64,000 bases of DNA from NCBI GenBank assembly GCA_934500835.1, contig CAKSTR010000009.1:1-64000 (forward strand), read 5' to 3'. Source of the DNA: an uncultured Paracoccaceae bacterium. Its GTDB lineage: Bacteria; Pseudomonadota; Alphaproteobacteria; Rhodobacterales; Rhodobacteraceae. The notes under the pieces are model-generated. The model was not told the DNA's origin and ran no database searches. It was given only the letters and a program-made list of their open reading frames with translations. This document shows positions 35,652 to 43,738 of the stretch, in pieces. Position 1 is the first letter of the stretch; each line of letters starts with the position of its first letter. The position numbers and the translations under genes were made by a program.

Positions 35652-35810
35652 CCGTTCGGTCGGGCCGACCGGCCTTGGGTCGCAACGATTTGCCCCTTGA
35701 TGCCCGGCCGGGTGGCAGGGGACGCCCGATACGGCCTTGCTGGAGAGAGCCCTTAGCCGCCATACCCTAGCCACAGTGAGATGACATGAAGATGCTGTGT
35801 CAGACAGTAG

Positions 35811-36080
35811 GGCGGGCTGGCGAGGCGACTTGCAGATTACATACTACTAGCCCTGCAATGGGTTGTTCTGCTCTGGGGGTTTCTCACAGCTTTAATGGCG
35901 CTGCACCTTTATACTGTCGAGACCGCTTACTTTTCAGCACTTCCGCCAGTTCCTCCCGATCTGGTTTCTTTCTCGCCGCCGACCACGCACAGATTGGTTG
36001 TCGGCCTCTGCACGGGGTTCGCAACGATGGGCGTCGGGGGCATACTCTTCTATCTGCGGCGGCTATATCTGGCGCGTTGA
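35811..36080 (+). CDS. Possible small two-helix membrane protein, start uncertain
   Basis: The frame is open from just after a TAG (35808-35810) to a stop at 36078-36080. The peptide is convincing as a membrane protein: ADYILLALQWVVLLWGFLTALMALHLY, a polar middle (PPVPPDLVSFSPPTTHR) and LVVGLCTGFATMGVGGILFYLRRLYLAR with a positive end. The only ATG in frame is at 35895 (61 residues), which would remove the first helix; the longer form would need a CTG start or a small frameshift joining it to the ATG at 35786 in the next frame. Codons such as ATA, CTA and TTA are unusual for this genome, suggesting a transferred or decaying gene. Confidence 0.4.
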   Translation, partial: GGLARRLADYILLALQWVVLLWGFLTALMALHLYTVETAYFSALPPVPPDLVSFSPPTTHRLVVGLCTGFATMGVGGILFYLRRLYLAR

Positions 36081-36144
36081 CCGTCCGCTCCGTCCCGCAT
36101 AGCAGGCGTTCGCAGAACCGGCACAGCAGCACCGGCCGCGCATC

Positions 36145-37131
36145 TCACACGATCTCCACCGCCGCAGCATAGGCCATGTCCATCATCCGTTGCGTGCCCT
36201 GCACGAATTCCAGCGGGCAGGAATAGGGTGTGCCATCGCGGACCGTACGCCCGAAGGCCTCGACCTGCAGCCTGTATTGCGGGGCGGCGGGGAAGCGGTC
36301 GGTGATCACCCGGTTGCCCTGCACATGCAGTTCGACCTCGGCCATGTCGTTGACATTGGCGTTGAACGGCCCGCCCTCCAGCCGGATCATGCCCTTGTCG
36401 CCCTGGAAGGTGACGACCTGCCGGTTGTAAAGCCGCATCGAGGTCATCGAATGGTAGGTGAAGCTGTGCCCCTGCCCTGCCATGCGGCCAAAGACCAGCG
36501 CGTATGTGTCGATGCCATTCTCGAGGGTGATCCGGGAGTCCATCGTCTCGGCCTCGGCCCCGGTCACGAAGCGGGCCGCGCCGAAAGTGTATACCCCGAT
36601 GTCGCGCAAGGAACCGCCGCCGGTCTCGGGCCGGTTGCGGATATTGCCGGTGTCGGTCAGGTAGAAGCTGAAGGCCGCATCGACATGGCGAAGGGTGCCG
36701 ATCTCGCCCGCCTCAAGCCATTCCTTCGCGCGGATCCATTGCGGGTGATGCACGATCATATAGGCCTCGGCCGCCAGAAGGCCGGTTCGGTCGCGTTCGG
36801 CGATGATCTGGTCGATCTCTTCCGCCTTCAGGGCAATGGGTTTTTCGGTCAGCACATGCTTGCCGGCCCGCAGCGCCTTCAGCGTCCATTCCACATGCAG
36901 ATGGTTGGGCAGCGGGATATAGACCGCGTCGATGCCGGGATCGGCCAGAAGGGCGTCATAGCTGGCATGAAGCTGCAGCGAGGGGCAGAAGGCCCGGAAC
37001 CCCTCCGCCTTGGCCGGGTCCGAGGTCGCCAGCGCCACCAGTTCGGCGCCATGGGCGGCGTGGATCGCCGGTCCCATATGCTGCTGCGCGAAGCGAGAGG
37101 CGCCAAGGATGCCCCAGCGGATGGTTCTCAT
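36145..37131 (-). CDS. Gfo/Idh/MocA family oxidoreductase
   Basis: A 328-residue NAD(P)-dependent sugar or cyclitol dehydrogenase. The Rossmann start is RWGILGASRFAQQHMGPAI, followed by YDALLADPGIDAVYIPLPNHLHVEWTLKALRAGKHVLTEKPIAL, whose EKP lysine is catalytic. The C-terminal beta-sheet domain carries GGGSLRDIGVYTFGAARF with a conserved His/Asp region. The closest pattern is xylose or trans-dihydrodiol dehydrogenase-like, but the substrate cannot be fixed. The ATG at 37131 is used; the longer open frame upstream has no family similarity. Confidence 0.92.
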   Translation of the reverse strand: MRTIRWGILGASRFAQQHMGPAIHAAHGAELVALATSDPAKAEGFRAFCPSLQLHASYDALLADPGIDAVYIPLPNHLHVEWTLKALRAGKHVLTEKPIALKAEEIDQIIAERDRTGLLAAEAYMIVHHPQWIRAKEWLEAGEIGTLRHVDAAFSFYLTDTGNIRNRPETGGGSLRDIGVYTFGAARFVTGAEAETMDSRITLENGIDTYALVFGRMAGQGHSFTYHSMTSMRLYNRQVVTFQGDKGMIRLEGGPFNANVNDMAEVELHVQGNRVITDRFPAAPQYRLQVEAFGRTVRDGTPYSCPLEFVQGTQRMMDMAYAAAVEIV

Positions 37132-37217
37132 GGCTGCCCCCTGTTGTCCCGCCTCGCAGGCTAAGGCCGAACCGGCGTTAGCGCAACCAACCTGCCGGAT
37201 GCCGGATTCCCGCGGAC

Positions 37218-38006
37218 TCAGGCCTTCCGGCGCAGCCCCGTCACGGCCAGTGACAGGATCGCACCAAGATAGGCCACCGACAATACCAGCATCGTCTGCC
37301 AGGGATAGGTCACTAGCGAGGCCACGGCCATGACCGCGCCGACCAGCGCATAGCGCGCCCACGACGCGGCGATGGTCATGCGCTTCAGACTGGGTGTCGG
37401 CAGGCGGCTGATCATTAGCACCCCCACCGCCACCATCCAGGCCGCCACGACCAGCGCCGGCAGCCGGATATCGACCGCATGGCCAAGATAGATCGGCATG
37501 AGCGCCAGCATCGCCCCGGCCGGAGAGGGCACGCCGATGAAAGCCGTCTTTTCGGCCGGATCGGCGGATTTGTTGCCGACATTGAACCGCGCCAGCCGCA
37601 GCATACAGCAGACGGCGTAGACCAGCACCGCGATCCAGCCGATCCGGATTTCACTTCCCAGACCCCAGAGATAAAGAACCAGCCCCGGAACCACGCCAAA
37701 GTTGACGAAATCGCACAAGGAGTCCAACTCGGCTCCGATGGCGCTTTCGCTTTTCAGCATCCTTGCCAGCCGCCCGTCCAGCCCGTCCAGCGCCGCCGAA
37801 AGGGCGATCAGGAAGACAGCCTCGGTGATCCGCCCCGAGATGGCGAAGCGGATCGCGGTCAGGCCGGAGCAGAGTGCCAGGATCGAGACGAGGTTGGGCA
37901 GCAGCTTCAGCAGGTGAAGCTGCGGCTCGCGGCTCTTGGGCGCGGCGCCATCCGCGGCTGCGGCAGGCTTTCGGGGTTCGCGCGGGGCCCTTGGCGCGCG
38001 GGCCAT
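37218..38006 (-). CDS. pssA: CDP-diacylglycerol-serine O-phosphatidyltransferase
   Basis: Makes phosphatidylserine from CDP-diacylglycerol and serine in the inner membrane. The CDP-alcohol phosphotransferase motif D-G-x2-A-R-x8-G-x3-D-x3-D is present in LDGLDGRLARMLKSESAIGAELDSLCD. A basic Pro/Ala-rich N-terminus and about eight helices follow the class-II (PssA) layout, 262 residues. Its ATG shares a base with the psd stop, giving the usual psd-pssA operon that completes phosphatidylethanolamine synthesis. Confidence 0.94.
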   Translation of the reverse strand: MARAPRAPREPRKPAAAADGAAPKSREPQLHLLKLLPNLVSILALCSGLTAIRFAISGRITEAVFLIALSAALDGLDGRLARMLKSESAIGAELDSLCDFVNFGVVPGLVLYLWGLGSEIRIGWIAVLVYAVCCMLRLARFNVGNKSADPAEKTAFIGVPSPAGAMLALMPIYLGHAVDIRLPALVVAAWMVAVGVLMISRLPTPSLKRMTIAASWARYALVGAVMAVASLVTYPWQTMLVLSVAYLGAILSLAVTGLRRKA

Positions 38007-38698
38007 CAGTCGATCCTGACCGCGCGGGCGGGGGCGTCCTGCCCGATCAGGGCGATCACTGTCTCGCCGCCGACCATGGTCTGACCCAGTGCGACCTGCG
38101 GCTCCACGCCTTCGGGCAGATAGACGTCCAGCCGGCTGCCAAAGCGGATCAGGCCGAAACGTTCGCCGGTGCGCAGGCTCTGGCCCGGTTCGGTCCAGCA
38201 CAGGATGCGGCGCGCGACAAGGCCCGCGATCTGCACCACCGCGATCTGGCGGCCGTCATCCATGCGGATGGCAAGGGCATTGCGCTCGTTCTCCTCCGAG
38301 GCCTTGTCGAGCGAGGCGTTGAAGAACTTGCCCGGCCGGTAGGAAACGGCGGTGACCTGCCCGGCAATCGGCGCGCGGTTCACATGGCAGTTGAAGACCG
38401 ACATGAACACCGACACCCGCATCATCGGCGTCGCGCCCAGCCCCAGCTCGGCCGGCGGCACGGCGGGGCCGATCAGGCTGACGACACCATCGGCGGGGCT
38501 GACCAGCAGACCACGGTTCTGCGGCACCGCCCGCCTGGGGTCGCGGAAGAAGTAATAGCACCAGACGGTCAGCCCAAAGCCGATCCAGCCAAGCGGCTGC
38601 CACAGCCAGAACAGCAGCAGCGTCACCGCCGCGAAGACGGGCACGAATTTCCACCCCTCGGGGTGCATCGGCTTCAGGAAGGTGTCACGCATTCTCAT
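38006..38698 (-). CDS. psd: Phosphatidylserine decarboxylase
   Basis: A 230-residue short-form (PSD-A type) enzyme that converts phosphatidylserine to phosphatidylethanolamine. It cleaves itself at a Gly-Ser pair to form the pyruvoyl cofactor; the site is Gly187-Ser188 in [13 protein letters not shown]. An N-terminal membrane segment (about 18-48) and [12 protein letters not shown] and [14 protein letters not shown] motifs support the call. Start ATG at 38698 (MRMRDTF). It is upstream of and coupled to pssA. Confidence 0.94.
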   Translation of the reverse strand: MRMRDTFLKPMHPEGWKFVPVFAAVTLLLFWLWQPLGWIGFGLTVWCYYFFRDPRRAVPQNRGLLVSPADGVVSLIGPAVPPAELGLGATPMMRVSVFMSVFNCHVNRAPIAGQVTAVSYRPGKFFNASLDKASEENERNALAIRMDDGRQIAVVQIAGLVARRILCWTEPGQSLRTGERFGLIRFGSRLDVYLPEGVEPQVALGQTMVGGETVIALIGQDAPARAVRID

Positions 38699-38847
38699 GC
38701 GCTGCCTCCTACTCTGCCAGAAGGGATCGGGCAATTGAAAAGCCGTCGAAGGGTGAGACGGCCGCCGAGGTTCGGAACCACCAGCCGGACACCCCTGCGC
38801 GCGAGGGGCCGATGTCCTGCCAGACACCGCCCGCGCGCCGGAACGCG

Positions 38848-38873
38848 AAAATCCGGGCCATTTCTGGCCCGGA
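38848..38873 (-). terminator. Rho-independent terminator of rpoH
   Basis: TCCGGGCC-ATTTCT-GGCCCGGA is a perfect 8-bp stem. On the minus strand it is followed by TTTTCG. It sits 30 to 55 bases after the rpoH stop. Confidence 0.75.
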
Positions 38874-38902
38874 CCAACGGTTCGACGACGATCGCGGGGG
38901 CT

Positions 38903-39796
38903 TCAGGCCGGCACTGCCATGCCCTTGCCACGCGCCAGTTCGCGCATCTTCGCCTGCAGTTTCTCGAAGGCGCGGACCTCGATCTGGCGGATGCGCTCGC
39001 GGCTGACGCCATAGCTTTCCGACAGATCCTCCAGCGTCTTCGGCTCTTCCGCCAGACGGCGCTGCACCAGCACGTCCTTTTCGCGATCGTTCAGCACGGA
39101 CATGGCCTGCGCCAAAAGCTCGCGCCTTGTGTCCAGCTCGTCCTTTTCCTCATAGGCGCCGGCCTGATCGCTGTCTTCGTCTTCCAGCCAGTCCTGCCAT
39201 TGCGCGCCGCCGTCCTCGGCCCCGACCGTCACGTTCAGCGACGCGTCCGAGCCCGCAAGCCGGCGGTTCATCGCGATGACTTCGTCTTCGGACACCGAAA
39301 GGTCATGCGCGATCCTGGCGACGTTCTCGGGGCGCAGATCGCCCTCTTCCAGCGCGCCGACCTTGGCCTTGGCCTTGCGAAGGTTGAAGAACAGCTTCTT
39401 CTGCGCCGAGGTGGTGCCCAGTTTCACCAGACTCCACGACCGCAGGATGTATTCCTGGATCGAAGCCCGGATCCACCACATCGCATAGGTCGCCAGCCGG
39501 AAGCCCCTCTCGGGGTCGAAGCGTTTCACCGCCTGCATCAGGCCGACATTCGCCTCCGAGATCACCTCGGCCTGCGGCAGGCCATAGCCGCGGTAGCCCA
39601 TGGCGATCTTGGCGGCCAGCCGCAGGTGCGAGGTCACCATCTTGTGCGCGGCGGCGCTGTCCTGGCGGTCAACCCAGGCCTTGGCCAGCATGTATTCCTC
39701 TTCCGGTTCCAGAAGCGGGAATTTGCGGATTTCCTGAAGATACCGGTTCAGCCCCTGTTCAGGGCTCGGTGCCGGAAGGTTTGCGTAGGTGCTCAT
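38903..39796 (-). CDS. rpoH: RNA polymerase sigma-32 factor RpoH
   Basis: A 297-residue heat-shock sigma factor. Region 2 holds YMLAKAWVDRQDSAAAHKMVTSHLRLAAKIAMGYRGYGLPQAEVISEANVGLMQAVKRFDPERGFRLATYAMWWIRASIQEYIL. The RpoH box follows as QKKLFFNLRKAKAK, and region 4 with its helix-turn-helix is SVLNDREKDVLVQRRLAEEPKTLEDLSESYGVSRERIRQIEVRAFEKL. Many Rhodobacterales have two RpoH proteins; which one this is cannot be told from the sequence alone. Start ATG at 39796 (MSTYANLP), after GGGGGCAGAT. An upstream in-frame start at 39826 is less likely. Confidence 0.95.
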   Translation of the reverse strand: MSTYANLPAPSPEQGLNRYLQEIRKFPLLEPEEEYMLAKAWVDRQDSAAAHKMVTSHLRLAAKIAMGYRGYGLPQAEVISEANVGLMQAVKRFDPERGFRLATYAMWWIRASIQEYILRSWSLVKLGTTSAQKKLFFNLRKAKAKVGALEEGDLRPENVARIAHDLSVSEDEVIAMNRRLAGSDASLNVTVGAEDGGAQWQDWLEDEDSDQAGAYEEKDELDTRRELLAQAMSVLNDREKDVLVQRRLAEEPKTLEDLSESYGVSRERIRQIEVRAFEKLQAKMRELARGKGMAVPA

Positions 39797-40031
39797 ATCT
39801 GCCCCCTGTCTGTTGCCCGGTGCCATCAGCCCCCGGGGATCGTCCTAGCTATGGTGACATGTCGGCCCATTCAAGGGCAGGCCCGTGCGGCCTAGATCAC
39901 CAGGCTGTTAACGGCATATGTACATCGTTCCGTCGCCGCACCATGATTGTGACCTTCCCATCACGGGAATGTCAGCGCAAACACGGCGCATTCCGCCGGC
40001 CCGGTACAGGCGCAACTACAGGCGCAACGCC

Positions 40032-42011
40032 CTAAAACGCGACCCGTTCCCCAAGCTCGACCACGCGGTCGCGCGGCAGGTGGTAGAAATCGCTCGGATC
40101 GGCGGCAAAGCGGCTCATCACCACATAGGCCCGGTTCAGCACGAGACCAAGCCCCCGCCCCGTCGCGACCAGGCGGCGGCGGCCAAGGAAAAAGGTCGAA
40201 GCCATCACGTCGAACTTCAGCCCGCCCCGCCGCGCATGGGTCATGGCGCGGCTGACATTCGGCGTCTCCATGAAGCCGAAGCGCAAGGTCAGCCGCACGA
40301 AGCAGCCGCCCAGATGCTCGACCAACGCGCGTTCCTCGGCGGTGGCATAGGGCACGCGCAGGATCTCGACCGTCAGGATCACGGTCTGCTCGTGCAGCAC
40401 GCGGTTGTGCTTGAGGTTGTGAAGCAGGGCCGAAGGCACGATATCGGCGTCGCTGGTCAGGAAGAAGGCCGTGCCCGGAATGACATGGGCGGAAGAGTTG
40501 CGCATCATCCGCACGAAAGAGGGCACCGAGACCGCCGTCCGGTGCACCCGCACCCGCACCGCCTGCGCCCCGCGCCACCAGATCCACATCAGCATCCCGA
40601 CCACCATGGCAACCAGCACCGGCACATAGCCGCCATCGGCAATCTTGGTCAGGTTCGAGGACAGGAACACCAGTTCGATCCCAAGGATCGGGCTGGCCAG
40701 CAGAACCGCAAGCGGGGCCGAGACATGGCGCGCGTGGATCAGGTAAAGGATGCCAAGCGTCGTCGTCAGCACCATCGTTCCGGTGACCGCGATGCCATAG
40801 GCCGAGGCCAGCGCCCCGGACGATCCGAAGGACACCACCAGCCAGACCACCCCCGCCAGCAGAAGCCAGTTGACCGCGCCGATGTAGATCTGGCCGCTTT
40901 GGCCTTCGGCGGTGTGCCGGATGCGCAGGCGTGGCAGGAAGCCCAGCTGGATCGCCGCCCGCGCCATCGAATAGGCCCCCGTGATCACCGCCTGCGCCGC
41001 GATGACGGTCGCCGCGGTCGCAATGATGACAAGGAACGGCAGCGCGGGCGCCGGGGCCAGGGCGAAAAAGGCGTTCTCGGCCCGATCGGGATGGGCCAGC
41101 ACCATCGCGCCCTGCCCCAGATAGTTGAGCACCAGCGCCGGCAGCACCAGCCCGAACCAGGCCCAGGTGATTGGCTTGCGGCCGAAATGGCCAAGATCGG
41201 CATACAGCGCCTCGCCCCCGGTGACGGCAAGGAAGACCGCACCCAGGACAAAGAACGCGACACCCGGATGACTGAACAGGAACATCACCCCCCAGACCGG
41301 GCTGAAAGCAGACAGAACCCAAGGCGTCTCGACCATGTGCCAGATGCCAAGCCCGGCAAGCACCACGAGCCACAACAGCATCACCGGCCCGAACAGCCGC
41401 GCCACTGAAGCCGTGCCCTGCCGCTGCACTGCAAAAAGCAGGGCCAGAATGCCAAGGGTTCCGGGAAGCACATAGGCCTGAAGCGATGGCACCACGAGAC
41501 CCATCCCCTCGACGGCCGACAGGACCGAGATCGCCGGCGTGATCGCCGCATCGCCGGCAAACAGCGCCGCCCCGCCCACGGCCAGCAGAAGGATCGGGAT
41601 CGACCGCCGGCCAAGCGCCAGCCGGACAAGGGTGTAAAGCGACAGGATCCCGCCCTCGCCCCGGTTGTCGGCGCGCAGAAGCACGAAGACATATTTGACC
41701 GTCACGATCAGGATCAGCGTCCAGATCAACAGCGACAGGATGCCCAGAACTTCCGGCGGGCCGGGTTCGGAGACGCCGGTCGCCCGCAATGCCTCGCGGA
41801 AGGAATAGAGCGGCGAGGTGCCGATATCGCCGTAGACCACGCCAAGCGCACCAAGCGCCAGCGCGGCAAGGCTCTGGCGGTGGGTCTCGCTGCGATGGAT
41901 ATCGGCATCGTCATCCGCCTCTTCCCGAAGGTAGTCGGCAATGTCGAGCGCCTCTTCGTCGTGATACGGCAGAGGATGGGGGCCTGAAGAGGGGCCGGGA
42001 TCGTGGATCAT
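40032..42011 (-). CDS. kup: KUP family potassium uptake transporter
   Basis: About 659 residues: a cytoplasmic N-terminus rich in acidic and His residues, twelve membrane helices (about 45-460), and a soluble C-terminal domain. Signature segments are LALGALGVVYGDIGTSPLYSFREAL at the first helix, GEGGILSLYTLVRLAL, GDAAITPAISVLSAVEG and GGEALYADLGHFG. KUP proteins import K+ with protons. The start is unsure: an ATG at 42011 (MIHDPG) or a GTG at 42071. No riboswitch or regulator is visible nearby. EI-Ntr (ptsP) elsewhere in the window belongs to a system that can control K+ uptake. Confidence 0.93.
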   Translation of the reverse strand: MIHDPGPSSGPHPLPYHDEEALDIADYLREEADDDADIHRSETHRQSLAALALGALGVVYGDIGTSPLYSFREALRATGVSEPGPPEVLGILSLLIWTLILIVTVKYVFVLLRADNRGEGGILSLYTLVRLALGRRSIPILLLAVGGAALFAGDAAITPAISVLSAVEGMGLVVPSLQAYVLPGTLGILALLFAVQRQGTASVARLFGPVMLLWLVVLAGLGIWHMVETPWVLSAFSPVWGVMFLFSHPGVAFFVLGAVFLAVTGGEALYADLGHFGRKPITWAWFGLVLPALVLNYLGQGAMVLAHPDRAENAFFALAPAPALPFLVIIATAATVIAAQAVITGAYSMARAAIQLGFLPRLRIRHTAEGQSGQIYIGAVNWLLLAGVVWLVVSFGSSGALASAYGIAVTGTMVLTTTLGILYLIHARHVSAPLAVLLASPILGIELVFLSSNLTKIADGGYVPVLVAMVVGMLMWIWWRGAQAVRVRVHRTAVSVPSFVRMMRNSSAHVIPGTAFFLTSDADIVPSALLHNLKHNRVLHEQTVILTVEILRVPYATAEERALVEHLGGCFVRLTLRFGFMETPNVSRAMTHARRGGLKFDVMASTFFLGRRRLVATGRGLGLVLNRAYVVMSRFAADPSDFYHLPRDRVVELGERVAF

Positions 42012-42312
42012 GGGGGCACCGGGCGCGGCGCGCCTATGGCTGGAGGGCGGATCGGGGGCTGTCACGGCCACAGGGCGCCCGCAAAGGGTGCTGCTGTCCG
42101 TGTCGGTTGTCCCGCCTGGCAGGGGGGATGAGCGCTGGCTCCGCTACCGTGCCGAAGGACTCGGCTCATCGCTGAAATTACGCCTTCGTGAACTGTCGCG
42201 CAAGATGCTGCACATGCACGGTGCGGCCGGGGCCCGGAGGGCCGGTTGCGCCTGAACGGCGCAGGGCCGCGACAAGGGGCTTGCATCGCAGGACGTCCGT
42301 TCAGGCGGGCGA

Positions 42313-43374
42313 TCAGCCCGTGCGAAGGGCCGCCAGAAGCGCCTCCATATCCGCCGGCAAGGGTGCCGCGAATTCCAGCCGGTCGCCGGAGACCGGGTGC
42401 TCGAACCCAAGGGTGGCCGCATGCAGGGCCTGCCGGGGAAAGGCATTGCCTAGCGCCGCACCGTCGCCAAGGGCACGTTCAGACAGCCGGCGCTTGCCGC
42501 CATAGGTCTGATCGCCGACAAGGCCATGGCCGACATGGGCCATATGGACCCGGATCTGATGCGTGCGGCCGGTCTCAAGCCAGCATTCCAGCAGCGCCGC
42601 CTGATCGGCAAATCCCTCAAGCACCCGGGCCCGCGTCACCGCAGGGCGGCCCTGCCCGTCCCAGACCACCGCCTGTCTTTGGCGGTCGGTCCGGTGCCGG
42701 GCAAGGCCGGTGGCGATGCGGATCACGCCGCCCGCTTCAAAACTGACGCCGCGCACGCCGCGCAGCCTGGGGTCGGCGCCTTCCGGCACGCCATGCACCA
42801 GCGCCAGATAGCGCCGCGTCACCGTATGCGCCGCGAATTGCGCCGCCAGCCCGTGATGCGCCCGGTCGGATTTCGCCGCCACCAGAAGGCCCGTTGTATC
42901 CTTGTCGATGCGGTGGACGATGCCGGGCCGCCGCTCTCCGCCGATGCCCGACAGGCTGTCGCCGCAATGATGCATCAACGCATTGGCCAGCGTGCCCGAG
43001 GGGCTGCCGGGGGCGGGATGCACCACCATTCCGGCGGGCTTGTTCACCACGATCAGATCGGAGTCCTCGTAGATCACCGCAAGCGGGATGTCCTCGGCCC
43101 GCAGTTCGGCGTTGGCCGACGGCGCAATGCGGATGGTGAAGACCTCTCCGGGCTGGACCTTCTCCTTGGGGTTGGTCATCGCCTGCCCGCCCCGCGTCAC
43201 CGCCCCGTCGGCGATCAGCCGCATCAGGCGCGAGCGCGACAGCGACGCCTCCTCTGGCACCGCAGCGGCAAGCGCCTTATCAAGACGTTCAGGCGCCTCT
43301 CCGCCAAGAGTGACGTCCAGAAGACTGCCTTCGGCCTCTTCCGGCCAATCCTCGTCCTCGAAAGGGTCCTGCAT
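42313..43374 (-). CDS. rluD: RluA/RluD family pseudouridine synthase
   Basis: A 353-residue enzyme that changes uridines to pseudouridine in 23S rRNA. The N-terminal S4 domain (about 28-90) includes SRSRLMRLIADGAVTRGG. The catalytic motif is HRIDKDTTG with the active Asp157, and the end of the core has LETGRTHQIRVHMAHVGHGLVGDQTYGG. The S4 domain and length fit RluD (positions 1911/1915/1917) better than RluC, but the target is inferred. Its ATG (43374-43372) overlaps the ATG of the divergent DUF6476 gene in a shared CATG. Confidence 0.9.
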   Translation of the reverse strand: MQDPFEDEDWPEEAEGSLLDVTLGGEAPERLDKALAAAVPEEASLSRSRLMRLIADGAVTRGGQAMTNPKEKVQPGEVFTIRIAPSANAELRAEDIPLAVIYEDSDLIVVNKPAGMVVHPAPGSPSGTLANALMHHCGDSLSGIGGERRPGIVHRIDKDTTGLLVAAKSDRAHHGLAAQFAAHTVTRRYLALVHGVPEGADPRLRGVRGVSFEAGGVIRIATGLARHRTDRQRQAVVWDGQGRPAVTRARVLEGFADQAALLECWLETGRTHQIRVHMAHVGHGLVGDQTYGGKRRLSERALGDGAALGNAFPRQALHAATLGFEHPVSGDRLEFAAPLPADMEALLAALRTG

Positions 43375-43702
43375 GTCCGACACTCCGCCCGAGGAAAGGC
43401 TGCCGCCTTCGCTGAGGTTGCTGAAATGGCTGGTCATCCTGCTGACGCTGGTGATGATCGGCGGCGTCATAACGGTCGTGACGCTGCTTGTCACCCGGAT
43501 GCCGCAGGCGCTGCACGGGGTGCCGGCCCTGCCCGACGGGATCGAGATGCCTGCCAACACTTCGGCCCAGGCGGTGACCTTCGGCAAGGGCTGGATCGCG
43601 GTGGTCACCGGCGATGGCCGCCTGCTGGTGTTCAACGCCGAGGGCCGGCTGCGGCAGGAGGTGCAGCTTGATCTGCCGGGCACAGATGCACAGGCCCCGT
43701 GA
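43373..43702 (+). CDS. DUF6476 family membrane-anchored protein
   Basis: A 109-residue protein with one membrane helix (about 17-42, LKWLVILLTLVMIGGVITVVTLLV) and a small periplasmic beta-rich domain (AVTFGKGWIAVVTGDGRLLVFNAEGRLRQEVQL) that resembles one blade of a propeller. It matches the DUF6476 type of Rhodobacterales; the function is unknown. AAAGGG lies before its ATG. It starts from the same CATG as the opposite-strand rluD-like gene and lies 36 bases before the histidine kinase gene on its own strand. Confidence 0.8.
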   Translation: MSDTPPEERLPPSLRLLKWLVILLTLVMIGGVITVVTLLVTRMPQALHGVPALPDGIEMPANTSAQAVTFGKGWIAVVTGDGRLLVFNAEGRLRQEVQLDLPGTDAQAP

Positions 43703-43738
43703 CGCCCACGGCCCGGGGCCGGCAGGACGGAGAGCAGG

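Noticed and set aside
33792..35774. Minus-strand open frame across pepF
   Set aside because: Shadow of pepF, no domain pattern.
35786..36172. Plus-strand open frame beginning MKMLCQTVGRAG
   Set aside because: Ser/Arg-rich with no helix or motif; the overlapping frame at 35811-36080 makes a much better protein.
42010..42255. Plus-strand open frame of 81 codons between kup and the rluD-like gene
   Set aside because: It overlaps the kup N-terminus, lacks a ribosome site and shows no motif.
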